Origin: DSNY01 sp016861185
Lineage (GTDB): Bacteria; Pseudomonadota; Gammaproteobacteria; Burkholderiales; Burkholderiaceae_F
Assembly: GCA_030263275.1 (NCBI GenBank)
Contig: SZOR01000015.1
Location: forward strand, 1-51,831
DNA: 51,831 nt
Direction: 5' to 3'
The position numbers and the translations under genes were made by a program. Below the pieces are notes generated by a model that made no database searches, had not been told where the DNA came from, and saw only the letters and a program-made list of their open reading frames with translations. Below, piece after piece: positions 10,614 to 19,628 of this stretch. How positions within the stretch are numbered: the stretch's first letter is position 1; the number at the start of each line of letters is the position of its first letter.

Positions 10614-12065
10614 TTAGATCACCATCATGTCGACGAATTCGTTAACAGGTGTTACCGCGAGCCGCTTCGCGTCGAGGCACAGCTCGAGGAGCGCGTTCGC
10701 CTGCTTGGGCGGGAACGCGCGCGCGAGGTTGGTCTTGAACTTCTCGACCAGGACCGGCATGCCTTCCTTGCGGCGGCGCTTGTGGCCGATCGGGTACTCG
10801 ACGACGATCTCCTTCAGCTTCTTGCCGTCGTTGAACTCGACCGTCAGCGCATTCGCGATCGAGCGCTTTTCCGGGTCGTGGTAGTCCTTCGTGAACTGCT
10901 TGTCCTCGACGCAGACGATCTTGTCGCGCAGCGCGTCGATGCGCGGATCGGCGGCCACGTCGTCCTCGTAGTCGGCGGCGGTCAGGCGGCCGAAGATGAT
11001 CGGCACCGCCACCATGTACTGGATGCAGTGGTCGCGGTCGGCCGGGTTGGACAGCGGCCCCTTCTTGTCGATGATGCGGATGCAGGCCTCGTGCGTGCGG
11101 ATCGTGATTCTCTTGATGTCGGCGTCGGTCTTGCCGAGCTTCTTCATTTCGCCGTGGATCTGCATCGCCGCTTCCACCGCCGTCTGCGAGTGGAACTCGG
11201 CCGGGAAGCTGATCTTGAACAGCACGTTCTCCATCACGTAGCTGCCGTAAGGCCGCTGGAACTTGAACTCGTTGCCCTTGAACAGCACGTCGTAGAAGCC
11301 CCAGGTCTTCGCCGTTAGCACCGACGGATAGCCCATCTCGCCGGTCTTCGCGATCAGCGCGAGCCGCACCGCGCGGCTCGTCGCATCGCCCGCCGCCCAG
11401 CTCTTGCGGCTGCCGGTGTTCGGCGCGTGGCGGTAGGTGCGCAGGCTCTGGCCATCGAGCCAGGCGTGCGACAGCGCATTGATGATCTCGTCGCGCGAAA
11501 GCCCCAGCATCTGCGCGACCACGGCAGTCGAGGCGACCTTGACCAGCACCACGTGATCGAGCCCGACCTTGTTGAACGAGTTCTCCAGCGCGATGCAGCC
11601 CTGGATCTCGTGCGCCTTGATCATCGCGGTCAGCACGTCGTGCACCGTCAGCGGTTTCTTGCCGGCGGCGACTGCGTTGCGCGAAAGCCAGTCCGCCGTG
11701 GCCAGGATTCCGCCGAGGTTGTCGGACGGATGGCCCCATTCGGCCGCGAGCCAGGTGTCGTTGAAGTCGAGCCAGCGGATCATCGCGCCGATGTCGAACG
11801 CGGCCTTGACCGGGTCGAGCTGGAACTGCGTGCCCGGCACTCTCGCGCCGTTCGGCACCACCGTGCCCTGCACGATCGGGCCGAGCAGTTTGGTGCAGGC
11901 GGGATACTCGAGCGCCTCGAAGCCGCAGCCGAGCGTATCCATCAGGCAGTAGCGCGCGGTGTCGTACGCCTCGGCGCGCTTGATCTTGTACTTCAGCACG
12001 TAGTCGGCGATGTCGACCAGCACCTTGTCGGGTTTCGGTCGGACATTGCTGATGTGGCCACCCAT
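10614..12065 (-). CDS. prpD: 2-Methylcitrate dehydratase PrpD
   Basis: This 483-residue protein has the MmgE/PrpD fold and the same length as E. coli PrpD. Recognisable segments are RWLDFNDTWLAAEWGHPSDN, the LDHVVLVKVAST helix, TYRHAPNTGSRKSWAAGDA and the lid-region PAEFHSQTAVEAAM. It dehydrates 2-methylcitrate to 2-methylaconitate during propionyl-CoA breakdown. AAGGAG lies 10 bases before the ATG. In this cluster acnA can complete the hydration step to 2-methylisocitrate for PrpB. Confidence 0.95.
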   Translation of the reverse strand: MGGHISNVRPKPDKVLVDIADYVLKYKIKRAEAYDTARYCLMDTLGCGFEALEYPACTKLLGPIVQGTVVPNGARVPGTQFQLDPVKAAFDIGAMIRWLDFNDTWLAAEWGHPSDNLGGILATADWLSRNAVAAGKKPLTVHDVLTAMIKAHEIQGCIALENSFNKVGLDHVVLVKVASTAVVAQMLGLSRDEIINALSHAWLDGQSLRTYRHAPNTGSRKSWAAGDATSRAVRLALIAKTGEMGYPSVLTAKTWGFYDVLFKGNEFKFQRPYGSYVMENVLFKISFPAEFHSQTAVEAAMQIHGEMKKLGKTDADIKRITIRTHEACIRIIDKKGPLSNPADRDHCIQYMVAVPIIFGRLTAADYEDDVAADPRIDALRDKIVCVEDKQFTKDYHDPEKRSIANALTVEFNDGKKLKEIVVEYPIGHKRRRKEGMPVLVEKFKTNLARAFPPKQANALLELCLDAKRLAVTPVNEFVDMMVI

Positions 12066-12078
12066 CGTTGACTTCTCC

Positions 12079-12435
12079 TTATTTCGCGGGGTTCTTCGGT
12101 TTCGGGACGCAGGCGAGCGGCGCATCGAGCAGGCCGGCGTATTCGAGCGTGGCGCGGTCGGCGCTTTCGTTCCAGTGGATCTTGCCGTCGGCGCTGGCCG
12201 CGACGATGTCCCGGCCGACGCGCACGCGCGCGATCTCGACGCGGTTGCCGAGATAGGTCAGCCACGCCGGCTCGCGGATGCGGCGCGGGTGGTAGTTGAC
12301 CAGCACGACGCGGCCGTTCTCGCACTGCCACTCGCGCGTGATCGGCCTGGGCTTCGCCGGCCTGCTCTGCGCGAAGGATGTCTGCGCCGCGGCGAGCGCG
12401 GCGCAGACGAGGGCGGCGAGCGCGAGGCGCTTCAT
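12079..12435 (-). CDS. Exported protein resembling MliC lysozyme inhibitors
   Basis: This 118-residue protein has a cleavable signal peptide (MKRLALAALVCAALAAAQTSFAQ). The mature domain of about 95 residues has a Cys in WQCENG, a strand-rich middle (LTYLGNRVEIARV, AASADGKIHWNESAD) and a second Cys near the end (PLACV). This spacing resembles MliC/PliC inhibitors of c-type lysozyme, but the match is by pattern only. The ATG overlaps the end of prpC (ATGA) and the gene ends 13 bases before prpD. Confidence 0.6.
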   Translation of the reverse strand: MKRLALAALVCAALAAAQTSFAQSRPAKPRPITREWQCENGRVVLVNYHPRRIREPAWLTYLGNRVEIARVRVGRDIVAASADGKIHWNESADRATLEYAGLLDAPLACVPKPKNPAK

Positions 12436-13580
12436 GGACGCTTTTCGATCGGCACGAACTTCAGGTCCTCCGGTCCGATGTAGTTCGCGCTCGGCCGGAT
12501 GATCTTGTTGTCGATGCGCTGCTCGATCACGTGCGCGCTCCAGCCGCTGGTGCGCGAGATAACGAAGATCGGCGTGAACATCGCCGTCGGTACGCCCATC
12601 ATGTGATAGGAGACGGCGCTGAACCAGTCGAGGTTCGGGAACATCTTCTTGATGTCCCACATCACGGACTCGATCCGCGCGGCGATGTCGAACATCTTCA
12701 TGTTGCCGGCGTCGTTCGACAGCTTGCGCGCGACTTCCTTGATGACCTTGTTGCGCGGGTCGGAGATCGTGTACACGGGATGGCCAAAGCCGATGATGAC
12801 CTCCTTGTTCTCGACGCGGCGGCGGATGTCGGCCTCGGCTTCGTCGGGCGTTTCGTAGCGCTTCTGGATCTCGAAGGCGACCTCGTTGGCGCCGCCGTGC
12901 TTGGGCCCGCGCAGCGCGCCGATCGCGCCGGCGATCGCCGAGTAGAAATCCGATCCGGTGCCGGCGATCACGCGCGCGGCGAAGGTCGACGCGTTGAACT
13001 CGTGCTCGGCGTACAGGATCAGCGAGGTGTGCATCGCGCGCACCCACAGCTCGGAGGGCTCGCGGCCGTGCAGCAGGTGCAGGAAGTGGCCGCCGATCGA
13101 ATCGTCGTCGGTCTCGACCTCGATGCGGCGGCCGTTGCAGCTGTAGTGGTACCAGTAGAGCAGGGCGGAGCCGAGCGAAGCCATCAGCCGGTCGGCGGTG
13201 TCGCGCGCGCCGGGGATGTTGTGGTCGTCCTTCTCCGGCAGCGCGCAGCCGAGCGCGGACACGGCCGTGCGCATCACGTCCATCGGATGGCTCGACGCCG
13301 GCAGCCATTCGAGAACGGCCTTGACGTTGGCGGGCAGTCCGCGCAGCGACTTCAGCTTGGTCTTGTAAGCGCGCAGCTCGGCGACGTTCGGCAGCTTGCC
13401 GTGCACCAGCAGGTACGCGATCTCCTCGAACTCGCAGGCGTCGGCGACGTCGAGGATGTCGTAGCCGCGGTAGTGCAGGTCGTTGCCAGTGCGGCCAACC
13501 GTGCACAGCGCGGTGTTGCCGGCCACCACGCCCGACAGCGCAACCGACTTCTTCGGTTTGGGGGTTACATCGTTCATCAT
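12432..13580 (-). CDS. prpC: 2-Methylcitrate synthase / citrate synthase PrpC
   Basis: This 382-residue member of the short citrate synthase class condenses propionyl-CoA (or acetyl-CoA) with oxaloacetate. Active-site motifs are SSHPMDVMRT, LYAEHEFNASTF, GPKHGGANE and GFGHPVYTISDPR, with the catalytic Asp in the C-terminal WFSAVSYHMMGVP region context. Being shorter than the gltA product in this window (438 residues) and neighbouring prpB/prpD supports PrpC. Adjacent ATG codons occur at 13580 and 13577; GGAG is 5 bases before the first. Confidence 0.93.
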   Translation of the reverse strand: MMNDVTPKPKKSVALSGVVAGNTALCTVGRTGNDLHYRGYDILDVADACEFEEIAYLLVHGKLPNVAELRAYKTKLKSLRGLPANVKAVLEWLPASSHPMDVMRTAVSALGCALPEKDDHNIPGARDTADRLMASLGSALLYWYHYSCNGRRIEVETDDDSIGGHFLHLLHGREPSELWVRAMHTSLILYAEHEFNASTFAARVIAGTGSDFYSAIAGAIGALRGPKHGGANEVAFEIQKRYETPDEAEADIRRRVENKEVIIGFGHPVYTISDPRNKVIKEVARKLSNDAGNMKMFDIAARIESVMWDIKKMFPNLDWFSAVSYHMMGVPTAMFTPIFVISRTSGWSAHVIEQRIDNKIIRPSANYIGPEDLKFVPIEKRP

Positions 13581-13653
13581 CAGGTCTCCGTCATGGTGAC
13601 CGCGGCCGGACGCGAGCGCCGGGAGAAGCCCGCGCGTCGGCGCCGTCGATTCG

Positions 13654-14538
13654 TCATTTCTTCTTCGCAAACAGCGCGTCGAGCCGCCGTTCGTACTCGT
13701 GATACCCGATCACGTCGTACAGCTCCATCCGCGTCTGCATCGTGTCGACGACGTTCTTCTGCGTTCCGTCCCGGCGGATCGCCTGGTAGACGTTCAACGC
13801 CGCCTTGTTCATCGCGCGGAAGGCCGACAGCGGATAAAGCACCATCGAGACGCTTGCCGCGCGCAGTTCGTCGACGGTGAACAGCGGCGTGGCGCCGAAC
13901 TCGGTGATGTTGGCGAGCAGCGGAACCTTCACCGCCGCGGCGAATTTGCGGTAGGTGACCAGATCGTTCGCGGCCTCGGCGAAGACGCCGTCGGCGCCGG
14001 CTTCGACGCAGGCGATCGCGCGTTCGATCGCGCGCTCGAGCCCTTCGACCGCGATCGCGTCGGTGCGCGCGATGACGAAAAAGTCCGGATCGGTGCGCGC
14101 GTCGACCGCGGCCTTGACGCGGTCGGCCATCTCGTCGGCGGGAACGATCTCCTTGCCCGGACGGTGGCCGCAGCGCTTGGCGCCGACCTGGTCCTCGATG
14201 TGCAACGCGGCGGCGCCGAACTTGCATAGGCTGCTCACCGTGCGGGCGATGTTGAACGCGCTCGGACCAAAGCCGGTGTCGACGTCGACCAGCAACGGCA
14301 GGTCGCACACGTCGGTAATGCGGCGCACGTCGGTGAGCACGTCGTCGAGGGTGTTGATGCCGAGGTCCGGCATGCCGAGCGAACCCGCAGCGACGCCGCC
14401 GCCCGAAAGGTAGATCGCGCGGTACCCGACCTGCTTGGCCATCAGCGCGTGATTCGCGTTGATCGTGCCGACGATCTGCAGCGGCTTCTCTTCCTTCAGC
14501 GCGGCGCGGAATCTCGCGCCCGGACTCAGTGCGGTCAT
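13654..14538 (-). CDS. prpB: 2-Methylisocitrate lyase PrpB
   Basis: This 294-residue member of the PEP mutase/isocitrate lyase superfamily cleaves 2-methylisocitrate to pyruvate and succinate. The catalytic loop KRCGH carries C123, the same number as in E. coli PrpB. LLVDVDTGFG and HIEDQ carry the Mg-binding acids. The ATG overlaps the stop of the VOC gene, and a 73-base gap separates it from prpC. With prpC, prpD and acnA it completes the methylcitrate cycle, feeding succinate to the divergently encoded Sdh. Confidence 0.96.
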   Translation of the reverse strand: MTALSPGARFRAALKEEKPLQIVGTINANHALMAKQVGYRAIYLSGGGVAAGSLGMPDLGINTLDDVLTDVRRITDVCDLPLLVDVDTGFGPSAFNIARTVSSLCKFGAAALHIEDQVGAKRCGHRPGKEIVPADEMADRVKAAVDARTDPDFFVIARTDAIAVEGLERAIERAIACVEAGADGVFAEAANDLVTYRKFAAAVKVPLLANITEFGATPLFTVDELRAASVSMVLYPLSAFRAMNKAALNVYQAIRRDGTQKNVVDTMQTRMELYDVIGYHEYERRLDALFAKKK

Positions 14539-14912
14539 GTTCGGCTCGGCGGTTGCATCAGTTTGAGGACGTTGCCGTCCGGATCGCGGATGGCGGCAAG
14601 CCGCCCCCACGGGTTGTCGCTGCGGCCGAGCGCGTTGACGCCGCAGCGCTTGAGGTACTCGAGGTCCGCGTCCAGATCGGTCGAGCGCAGCGTCAGCGTC
14701 GCCCCGTGCCGGGCGCCGTGCTCGTCGGCGGCCACCGGCGGCACAGGGCCGCCGCCGGTCCAGTGCAGGCCGATGCGCGCGCCGAAACACTCGAGCGAGG
14801 TCCACCATTCGTTGCTGTCGAGCACCTGCATGCCCAGCACGTCGCGGTAGAAGGCGACCGCGCGCGGCATGTCGGCCACGTAGTAGTGAACGTCCTGTAC
14901 GCCGACGATCAC
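14535..14912 (-). CDS. VOC-superfamily (glyoxalase-like) protein
   Basis: This 125-residue protein has the vicinal-oxygen-chelate layout: VHYYVADMPRAVAFYRDVLGM at the start, a central GLHWTGGG with a metal-ligand His, and a C-terminal AAIRDPDGNVLKLMQ. The start is taken as the GTG at 14912, which has GGAG 7 bases upstream and begins the conserved fold directly. No upstream in-frame ATG fits. Substrate unknown. A methylmalonyl-CoA epimerase-like role would suit propionate metabolism but is not shown by the residues. It overlaps prpB by 4 bases. Confidence 0.85.
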   Translation of the reverse strand: MIVGVQDVHYYVADMPRAVAFYRDVLGMQVLDSNEWWTSLECFGARIGLHWTGGGPVPPVAADEHGARHGATLTLRSTDLDADLEYLKRCGVNALGRSDNPWGRLAAIRDPDGNVLKLMQPPSRT

Positions 14913-14950
14913 GGCTGCGCTCCGACGAGGGCGCCGACGCTGCGCACGCT

Positions 14951-15937
14951 TCAGCCCAGCAGATGCTTGACGCCGTCGCGCTCCTCGAGCAGCTCCTTCA
15001 GGGTGGCGTCCATCTTGCCGCGCGAGAACTCGTCGATCGCGAGCCCCTTGATGACTTCGTACCTCCCGCCCGCGCAAGTCACCGGGAAGCCGTAGACGAT
15101 GTCTTCCGGGATTCCGTAGCTGCCGTCGGACGGAACGCCCATCGTCACCCACTTGCCGTTCGTGCCCTTCACCCAGTCGCGGACGTGGTCGATCGCAGCG
15201 TTGGCCGCGGACGCCGCCGACGACAGCCCGCGCGCTTCGATGATCGCCGCGCCGCGCTTGCCGACGGTCGGAATATAGGTTTCGCGGTACCACGCTTCGT
15301 CGACCATCGGCTTGGCGGGCTGGCCGCCGATCGTCGCGAAGCGGATGTCCGGATACATCGTCGGGGAGTGGTTACCCCAGACGACGAGCTTCTCGACCGA
15401 AGCGACCGGCTTGCCGGTCTTGGCCGCGAGCTGCGACAGCGCGCGGTTGTGGTCGAGCCGCATCATCGCGGTGAAGTTGCCCTTGGGCAGCGAAGGCGCC
15501 GACTTCATCGCGATGTACGCGTTCGTGTTCGCGGGGTTGCCGACCACCAGCACTTTCACGTTGCGGCTCGCGACCTTGTCGAGCGCCTTGCCCTGCGCGG
15601 TGAAGATCTGGGCGTTGGCCGCCAGCAGGTCCTTTCGCTCCATCCCCGGCCCGCGCGGGCGCGCGCCGACCAGCAGCGCGATGTCGGTGTCCTTGAAGGC
15701 CGCGTTCGGGTCGCTGTGGGCCTCCATGCCGGCAAGCAGCGGGAAGGCGCAATCTTCGAGCTCCATCATCACGCCGCGCAGCGCCTTCTGCGCCTTTTCG
15801 TCCGGGATCTCGAGCAACTGCAGGATGACCGGCTGGTCCTTGCCCAGCATCTCGCCCGAGGCGATGCGGAACAGCAGCGCATAGCCGATCTGGCCTGCCG
15901 CACCGGTGACGGCGACGCGAACGGGGGCTTGTGTCAT
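14951..15937 (-). CDS. mdh: Malate dehydrogenase
   Basis: This 328-residue NAD-dependent malate dehydrogenase of the cytosolic-type group 2 interconverts malate and oxaloacetate. It has the dinucleotide loop GAAGQIGYALL (12-22), substrate arginines in RPRGPGMERKDLL (93-105), NPANTNAY, and the catalytic His (H190) in WGNHSPTMYPD. It is the first gene of the leftward TCA/methylcitrate cluster, divergent from gntR, with a roughly 200-base leader from the predicted promoter. Confidence 0.97.
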   Translation of the reverse strand: MTQAPVRVAVTGAAGQIGYALLFRIASGEMLGKDQPVILQLLEIPDEKAQKALRGVMMELEDCAFPLLAGMEAHSDPNAAFKDTDIALLVGARPRGPGMERKDLLAANAQIFTAQGKALDKVASRNVKVLVVGNPANTNAYIAMKSAPSLPKGNFTAMMRLDHNRALSQLAAKTGKPVASVEKLVVWGNHSPTMYPDIRFATIGGQPAKPMVDEAWYRETYIPTVGKRGAAIIEARGLSSAASAANAAIDHVRDWVKGTNGKWVTMGVPSDGSYGIPEDIVYGFPVTCAGGRYEVIKGLAIDEFSRGKMDATLKELLEERDGVKHLLG

Positions 15938-16141
15938 GACGGTTCTCCAGTGGTGGCGTTGAAGGCTTGGGCGGCGCAGGGCGGACGGCCTGGATTCGGG
16001 AGCGAAGCGCGGTCGAAGTGAGGCGGGCGGGCGCCGTCCCGCCGCGAGCGCGAAAAAGTGTACGCCTCGGGCGGGAAGCGAGACTCGACCATGATCATGT
16101 GTTGACCTGTCGGCGCGCGGCGATGGGATTGGCGCCGGGGC

Positions 16142-16170
16142 ATTATAGCTCTTATATAAGACATAAGAAT
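16142..16170 (-). promoter_or_regulatory. Predicted mdh promoter
   Basis: On the minus strand a perfect -10 hexamer TATAAT occupies 16147-16142. A weak -35 (ATTCTT, 16170-16165) sits 17 bases upstream. The palindrome at 16150-16161 falls inside the spacer, the usual geometry for repression. The start would be near 16135, leaving a leader of about 200 bases before mdh. Confidence 0.55.
16150..16161. promoter_or_regulatory. Palindromic operator, likely bound by the adjacent GntR regulator
   Basis: TCTTATATAAGA is a perfect 12-bp palindrome, strikingly AT-rich in a high-GC window. It lies 46 bases before gntR and inside the mdh promoter spacer. HutC/FarR-type GntR proteins bind short AT-centred dyads of this size. 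The right half continues as ATAAGACAT; the ATAAGAC part recurs just before sdhC. Binding is inferred from position and symmetry only. Confidence 0.6.
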
Positions 16171-16207
16171 TTTGCGCTAGATCAGCAAGCTGTGATCAAA
16201 TTCGCCC

Positions 16208-16972
16208 ATGGCCGAAGCCCAACGATCCGCCGACGCCGTCGCTCGCCGCGGCAAGGGCGCGGTGTTCGCGCCGCTGTACAAGCAAATCAAGCAGTTGCTG
16301 GTCGAGGGGCTCGACCAGGGTGAGTGGAAGCCGGGCGAGCTGATTCCGAGCGAGTTCGAGCTGGCGGCGCGTTTCCAGGTCAGCCAGGGCACCGTGCGCA
16401 AGGCAATCGACGAACTGGCCGCCGAGCACCTGCTGGTGCGGCGGCAGGGCAAAGGCACCTTCGTCGCCACGCACCACGAGCCGCGCGCCCAGTTCCGGTT
16501 TCTCCGCATCGTTCCCGACGAGGGCGAGGTGGTCCCCGCGCAGAGCCGGTTTCTGGAATGCCGGCGCCAGCGCGCGGCAGCCGACATCGCGCGCAGCCTC
16601 GATCTGAAGACGGGCGACGCGGTCGTGTTCATCCGGCGTCTGCTGCTGTTCGACGGCACGCCGATCGTGCTCGACGACATCTGGCTGCCGGGGGCGATGT
16701 TCAAGGGACTGACCGCCGACCGGCTCGCCGAATACCACGGACCGCTTTATGGGCTGTTCGAGACCGAGTTCGGCACGCGCATGATCCGCGCCGACGAGCG
16801 CCTGCGCGCCGTCGCCGCCGACGCGACCGAAGCGGAGCTGCTCCGGCTCAAACCCGGCGCGCCGCTGCTGCTGGTCGAACGCGTTTCATACACGTACGGC
16901 GAGCGTCCGGTCGAGGTCCGACGCGGCTTCTGCGTGACTACCGGCTATCACTACCGCAACACCTTGACCTGA
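16208..16972 (+). CDS. GntR/HutC-family transcriptional regulator with UTRA domain
   Basis: This 254-residue protein has an N-terminal winged helix (about 20-90: PLYKQIKQLLVEGL, IPSEFELAARFQVSQGTVRKAIDELAAEHLLVRRQGKGTFV). A UTRA ligand-binding domain follows (about 105-250), ending with PVEVRRGFCVTTGYHYRN. UTRA regulators sense small metabolites. Lying between mdh-prp-acn and sdh-gltA, it most likely controls both directions in response to a TCA or propionate intermediate. The short N-terminal extension before the HTH is of uncertain value. Confidence 0.95.
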   Translation: MAEAQRSADAVARRGKGAVFAPLYKQIKQLLVEGLDQGEWKPGELIPSEFELAARFQVSQGTVRKAIDELAAEHLLVRRQGKGTFVATHHEPRAQFRFLRIVPDEGEVVPAQSRFLECRRQRAAADIARSLDLKTGDAVVFIRRLLLFDGTPIVLDDIWLPGAMFKGLTADRLAEYHGPLYGLFETEFGTRMIRADERLRAVAADATEAELLRLKPGAPLLLVERVSYTYGERPVEVRRGFCVTTGYHYRNTLT

Positions 16973-17054
16973 TCGCGGCGACCGCGCGGCCACTGCCTAT
17001 GTTTCGCCGCAGCGTAATCGGCGAGAATACGAGTCCTTCGCTTGGGCGTCCGTT

Positions 17055-17062
17055 CATAAGAC
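17055..17062 (+). promoter_or_regulatory. Half-site matching the gntR/mdh palindrome, upstream of sdhC
   Basis: CATAAGAC, whose ATAAGAC core is shared with 16156-16162, ends 4 bases before the sdhC ATG. A partial dyad partner (GTC at 17048-17050) is visible. It could let the GntR regulator act as a roadblock on sdh, but the match is short. Confidence 0.35.
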
Positions 17063-17066
17063 AAAG

Positions 17067-17483
17067 ATGAGTACCGTGCTCGATCCCGCCAGGAAGCGTC
17101 CCGAGTTCCGCAACATCCACGTCACCGAGATCGTGCGCTACCGGCTGCCGCCGGCGGGCATCGTGTCGATCCTGCACCGGGTGAGCGGCGCGCTGCTGTT
17201 TCTGCTGCTGCCGTTTCTGGTGTGGATCTTCGAGCTGAGTCTGTCGTCGGAGCTGAGCTTCGCGCGGCTGAAGGACGTGGCTTCGCACTGGTTCGTGAAA
17301 CTCGTGCTGCTGGCGGTGTTGTGGGGATTCCTGCACCACCTTGTCGCCGGCATCCGTTATCTCGTGCTCGACCTGCACATCGGAATCGACAAAGCGGCGG
17401 CGACCAAGAGCGCGCTCGCCGTGCTCGCCGTCAGCCTGACGCTGACGCTGGTGGCTGGGCTGCGACTGTTCGGAGTGATCTAA
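17067..17483 (+). CDS. sdhC: Succinate dehydrogenase cytochrome b556 subunit
   Basis: This 138-residue membrane anchor has three predicted helices. The N-terminal RYRLPPAGIVSILHRVSGALLF carries the quinone-site Ser/Arg region. The heme-b ligand His lies in FLHHLVAGIRYLVLDLH. With SdhD it anchors SdhAB and passes electrons from succinate to ubiquinone. It is the first gene of the sdhCDAB-sdhE-gltA operon; the next ATG follows its stop directly. Confidence 0.94.
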   Translation: MSTVLDPARKRPEFRNIHVTEIVRYRLPPAGIVSILHRVSGALLFLLLPFLVWIFELSLSSELSFARLKDVASHWFVKLVLLAVLWGFLHHLVAGIRYLVLDLHIGIDKAAATKSALAVLAVSLTLTLVAGLRLFGVI

Positions 17484-17840
17484 ATGGCGATCGGATCGAA
17501 GCGACTCGTCGTCGGCGCGCACTACGGGCTGCGCGACTGGCTGGTCCAACGCATCACGGCGATCGTGCTGGCCGTCTACACGCTGTTCCTGGTCGGCATG
17601 CTGCTCTTCGCGCGCGATCCGGGCTATGAAGGCTGGGCGCGGCTGTTCACGCCGACGTGGATGAAGGCGTTGACGCTGATCGCGCTGGCGTCGCTGTTCT
17701 ATCACGCGTGGATCGGCGTGCGCGACATCTGGATGGACTACGTCAAGCCGACCGGCGTGCGGCTGACGCTGCAGGTGCTGACGGTTCTCTGGTTGGCTGC
17801 CTGCGCGGTGTGGTCCGTGCAGGTTCTTTGGAGAGTGTGA
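17484..17840 (+). CDS. sdhD: Succinate dehydrogenase membrane anchor subunit
   Basis: This 118-residue protein has three membrane helices. The heme ligand region is LFYHAWIGVRDIWMDYVKP, including the conserved Asp-Tyr near the quinone site. The start GLRDWLVQRITAIVLAVYT is typical of proteobacterial SdhD. It is separated by no bases from sdhC and by 4 bases from sdhA. Confidence 0.94.
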   Translation: MAIGSKRLVVGAHYGLRDWLVQRITAIVLAVYTLFLVGMLLFARDPGYEGWARLFTPTWMKALTLIALASLFYHAWIGVRDIWMDYVKPTGVRLTLQVLTVLWLAACAVWSVQVLWRV

Positions 17841-17844
17841 GCTG

Positions 17845-19620
17845 ATGGCCTCAACTTCCATTCCGCGGCGCCGCTTCGATGCGGTGATCGTCGGCGCCGG
17901 CGGCTCCGGTATGCGCTGCTCGCTGCAGCTCGCGCAGGCGGGGCTGAACGTCGCCGTGCTGTCGAAGGTGTTCCCGACGCGCTCGCACACGGTCGCCGCG
18001 CAAGGCGGCATCGGCGCTTCGCTCGGCAACATGACCGAGGACCAATGGCTGTGGCACATGTTCGACACGGTCAAGGGGTCCGACTACCTCGGCGACCAGG
18101 ACGCGATCGAGTTCATGTGCCGCGAGGCGCCGAAGGTGGTCTACGAGCTCGAGCACTTCGGCATGCCGTTCGACCGCAACCCCGACGGCACGATCTATCA
18201 GCGCCCGTTCGGCGGGCACTCGGCCAACTTCGGCGAGAAGCCGGTGCCGCGCGCGTGTGCGGCCGCGGACCGCACCGGCCACGCGCTGCTGCACACGTTG
18301 TATCAGCAGAACGTCAAGGCGCGCACGCAGTTCTTCGTCGAGTGGATGGCGCTCGACCTCGTGATGGACGCCGACGGCGCGTGCATCGGCGTGGTCGGGC
18401 TCGAGATGGAAACCGGCGAGCCGATGATCTTCGAAGGCAAGGTCACGGTGCTCGCCACCGGCGGCGCCGGCCGCATCTTCGATGCGTCGACCAACGCGTT
18501 CATCAACACCGGCGACGGACTGGGACTGGCCGCGCGTGCGGGGCTGCCGCTCGAGGACATGGAGTTCTGGCAGTTCCATCCGACCGGCGTGGCCGGCGCC
18601 GGCGTGCTGATCACCGAAGGCGTGCGCGGCGAGGGCGGCATCCTGCTCAACTGCAACGGCGAGCGCTTCATGGAGCGCTACGCGCCGACCCTGAAGGACC
18701 TGGCGCCGCGCGACTTCGTCTCGCGCAGCATGGACCAGGAGATCAAGGAGGGGCGCGGCTGCGGTCCGCACAAGGACCACGTGCTGCTGAAGCTCGATCA
18801 TCTCGGCGCCGAGACGATCATGAAGCGGCTGCCGTCGATCCGCGAGATCGCGATCAAGTTCGCCAACGTCGACCCGATCAAGGAACCGATCCCGGTCGTG
18901 CCGACGATCCACTACCAGATGGGCGGCATTCCGGCCAACTATCACGGGCAGGTGGTCGCACCGAGGGGCGGCGACCCCAGCGCGGTCGTTCCAGGGTTGT
19001 ACGCGATCGGCGAGTGCGCGTGCGTCAGCGTGCACGGCGCCAACCGGCTCGGCACCAACTCGCTGCTCGATCTGGTCGTCTTCGGCCGCGCAGCGGGCAA
19101 CCATATCGTCGACTTGCTGAAGGAGGAGCCGCGCGAGCACAAGCCTCTGCCGAAGGATGCGGGCGAAGCCACGCGCGCGCGGCTGGCGGCGCTCGACGCG
19201 CGCACGCAGGGCGAACGCACGCAGGACGTGGCCAACGGCATCCGCAAGACGATGCAGGCGCACTGCGGCGTGTTCCGCACCGGCAAGCTGCTGCGGGAAG
19301 GCATGGCCAAGATCATGGAGCTCGAGCAGCGCGTGCAGCACGTCGCGATCGCCGACAAGTCCAAGGTCTTCAACACGGCGCGGATCGAGGCGCTCGAGCT
19401 CGACAACCTGATCGAAACCGCCAAGGCGACGATCGTTTCGGCCGAAGCGCGCACCGAAAGCCGCGGCGCGCACGCGCGCGACGACTATCCGGAGCGCGAC
19501 GACGCGAACTGGATCAAACACACGCTGTGGTACCGGGAAGGCAACCGCCTCGCGTACAAGCCGGTCAACATGAAGCCGCTGACGGTCGAAACCTTCGAGC
19601 CGAAGAAGCGCACGTTCTAG
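17845..19620 (+). CDS. sdhA: Succinate dehydrogenase flavoprotein subunit
   Basis: This 591-residue protein oxidises succinate to fumarate. It has the FAD-binding GAGGSGMRCSLQLA, the covalent-FAD His (H48) in RSHTVAAQGG, substrate residues in HPTGVAGAGVLITEGVRGEGG, and HGANRLGTNSLLDLVVFGR. Length is as expected (E. coli SdhA has 588). The 8-base gap to sdhB fits one transcript. Confidence 0.98.
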   Translation: MASTSIPRRRFDAVIVGAGGSGMRCSLQLAQAGLNVAVLSKVFPTRSHTVAAQGGIGASLGNMTEDQWLWHMFDTVKGSDYLGDQDAIEFMCREAPKVVYELEHFGMPFDRNPDGTIYQRPFGGHSANFGEKPVPRACAAADRTGHALLHTLYQQNVKARTQFFVEWMALDLVMDADGACIGVVGLEMETGEPMIFEGKVTVLATGGAGRIFDASTNAFINTGDGLGLAARAGLPLEDMEFWQFHPTGVAGAGVLITEGVRGEGGILLNCNGERFMERYAPTLKDLAPRDFVSRSMDQEIKEGRGCGPHKDHVLLKLDHLGAETIMKRLPSIREIAIKFANVDPIKEPIPVVPTIHYQMGGIPANYHGQVVAPRGGDPSAVVPGLYAIGECACVSVHGANRLGTNSLLDLVVFGRAAGNHIVDLLKEEPREHKPLPKDAGEATRARLAALDARTQGERTQDVANGIRKTMQAHCGVFRTGKLLREGMAKIMELEQRVQHVAIADKSKVFNTARIEALELDNLIETAKATIVSAEARTESRGAHARDDYPERDDANWIKHTLWYREGNRLAYKPVNMKPLTVETFEPKKRTF

Positions 19621-19628
19621 GGACGCAG

